Made by a program: the position numbers and the translations under genes | In this document: positions 6,018-6,421 of the stretch, in pieces | Numbering within the stretch: position 1 is the stretch's first letter | How the letters are laid out: every line of letters begins with the position of its first letter | The notes under the pieces: generated by a model | Seen by the model: only the letters and a program-made list of their open reading frames with translations | Told to the model about the DNA's origin: nothing | The model's database searches: none | Source: an uncultured Bacilli bacterium | Lineage (GTDB): Bacteria > Bacillota_I > Bacilli_A > RF39 > UBA660 | DNA: 6,421 bases | Reading direction: 5' to 3' | Assembly: GCA_947853365.1 (NCBI GenBank) | Contig: CANTWQ010000012.1 | Span: 1-6,421 of the forward strand

Positions 6018-6421
6018 TTATAACTGTTGAATTTCATTTTGACTTAAACCAGTCGCACGCATAATCAATGTAGGATCCATTCCCATGTGTAACATGTTCC
6101 TTGCGGTATCACGAATACCCAAAACTCGTCCTTCTTTACGGCCTTCTTTTAAGCCAGAAGCACGGCCTTTTTTGCGTCCTAAATCTTCAAAATCAACTGT
6201 TTTTACCACTCTTCGTAATTCTTTCACTGCTTTTTCCATAATATCGTCTTCTTTACTTAATATTTCCAGTTCATTAAAATCAGATAAAGTTATCAATAAC
6301 AATTCTTTTTCAAGTCTACTCATTTCTTCTTTATTGTAATACTTTTTTGGATATAAATAACACGTTTCCATGTCAAAGTTGATACCTATCACTTTCCGTA
6401 TCAACGGTTTCTTTTTACCTT
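6018..6421 (-). CDS. C-terminal part of an Rpn-like PD-(D/E)XK transposase/nuclease (5' end outside window)
   Basis: The frame is open to the window edge, so only the last 134 or so codons are seen; the TTG at 6404 is simply an internal Leu codon. The visible part is typical of the C-terminal half of Rpn/YhgA-like recombination-promoting nucleases annotated as PD-(D/E)XK family transposases. A charged helical region containing LSDFNELEILSKEDD and DIMEKAVKELRRVV is followed by a low-complexity GR/KEGR linker (GLKEGRKEGRVLG). The end is a small helix-turn-helix-like tail, RNMLHMGMDPTLIMRATGL, with QNEIQQL. The nuclease motif itself should lie in the missing N-terminal half, so activity cannot be judged. 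Such genes occur in many copies in Erysipelotrichia and Lachnospiraceae genomes. It is probably unrelated to the replication genes next to it. Confidence 0.6.
   Translation of the reverse strand, partial: GKKKPLIRKVIGINFDMETCYLYPKKYYNKEEMSRLEKELLLITLSDFNELEILSKEDDIMEKAVKELRRVVKTVDFEDLGRKKGRASGLKEGRKEGRVLGIRDTARNMLHMGMDPTLIMRATGLSQNEIQQL

Noticed and set aside
6085..6180. Repeat or CRISPR-like structure in the Rpn-like gene
   Set aside because: The repeated cttctttacggccttctttt-like pieces simply encode the GR/KEGR linker. There are no regular spacers.

Overview
The window looks like a chromosomal segment of a low-GC member of the Bacillota. The Bacillus-type helicase-loading genes dnaB and dnaI sit together, thrS carries a tRNA-sensing T-box leader, and the Shine-Dalgarno (SD) sites are strong and purine-rich. 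UGA appears to act as a stop (it ends two genes while Trp uses UGG), which argues against a UGA-Trp mycoplasma. The neighbouring Rpn-type gene and the absence of recognisable sporulation genes fit something like Erysipelotrichia, but this placement is an inference.

Every gene lies on the minus strand, so the reading order is from the right end to the left. At 6421-6018 is the 3' part of an Rpn-like (PD-(D/E)XK) transposase/nuclease gene, followed by a weak terminator and an extended -10 promoter. At 5935-4787 is dnaB. It is interrupted by an in-frame TAA, and a 52-residue tail with normal protein character continues in the same frame to 4628. A near-perfect sigma-A promoter overlaps the end of that tail and drives an unrecognised gene for a small membrane-anchored protein (4576-4043). 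dnaI (3977-3063) follows. One base after its stop begins a 656-residue RNB-family (RNase II/R) protein at 3061-1091. A second strong promoter, whose -35 box overlaps the last codons of the RNB gene, transcribes a complete T-box leader (about 1067-852) with a threonine ACU specifier, an antiterminator and an intrinsic terminator. The leader controls thrS (821 to beyond position 1), whose product lacks the usual N-terminal TGS domain.

In function the window combines replication initiation (DnaB and DnaI load the replicative helicase at the origin), a probable RNA-processing or RNA-binding protein, and threonine charging under starvation control. The order dnaB, dnaI, then thrS resembles Bacillus subtilis, where dnaB-dnaI-ytxB-ytxC-thrS is found. 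Here an RNB gene fills the interval before thrS, and an unknown membrane protein separates dnaB from dnaI.

The points most worth a second look are the in-frame stop in dnaB, the RNB protein with a Cys in place of a metal-binding Asp and no recognisable RNA-binding OB domains, and the uncharacterised membrane protein with its own promoter. No gap longer than 300 bases lacks an assigned function, and no plus-strand gene is supported.
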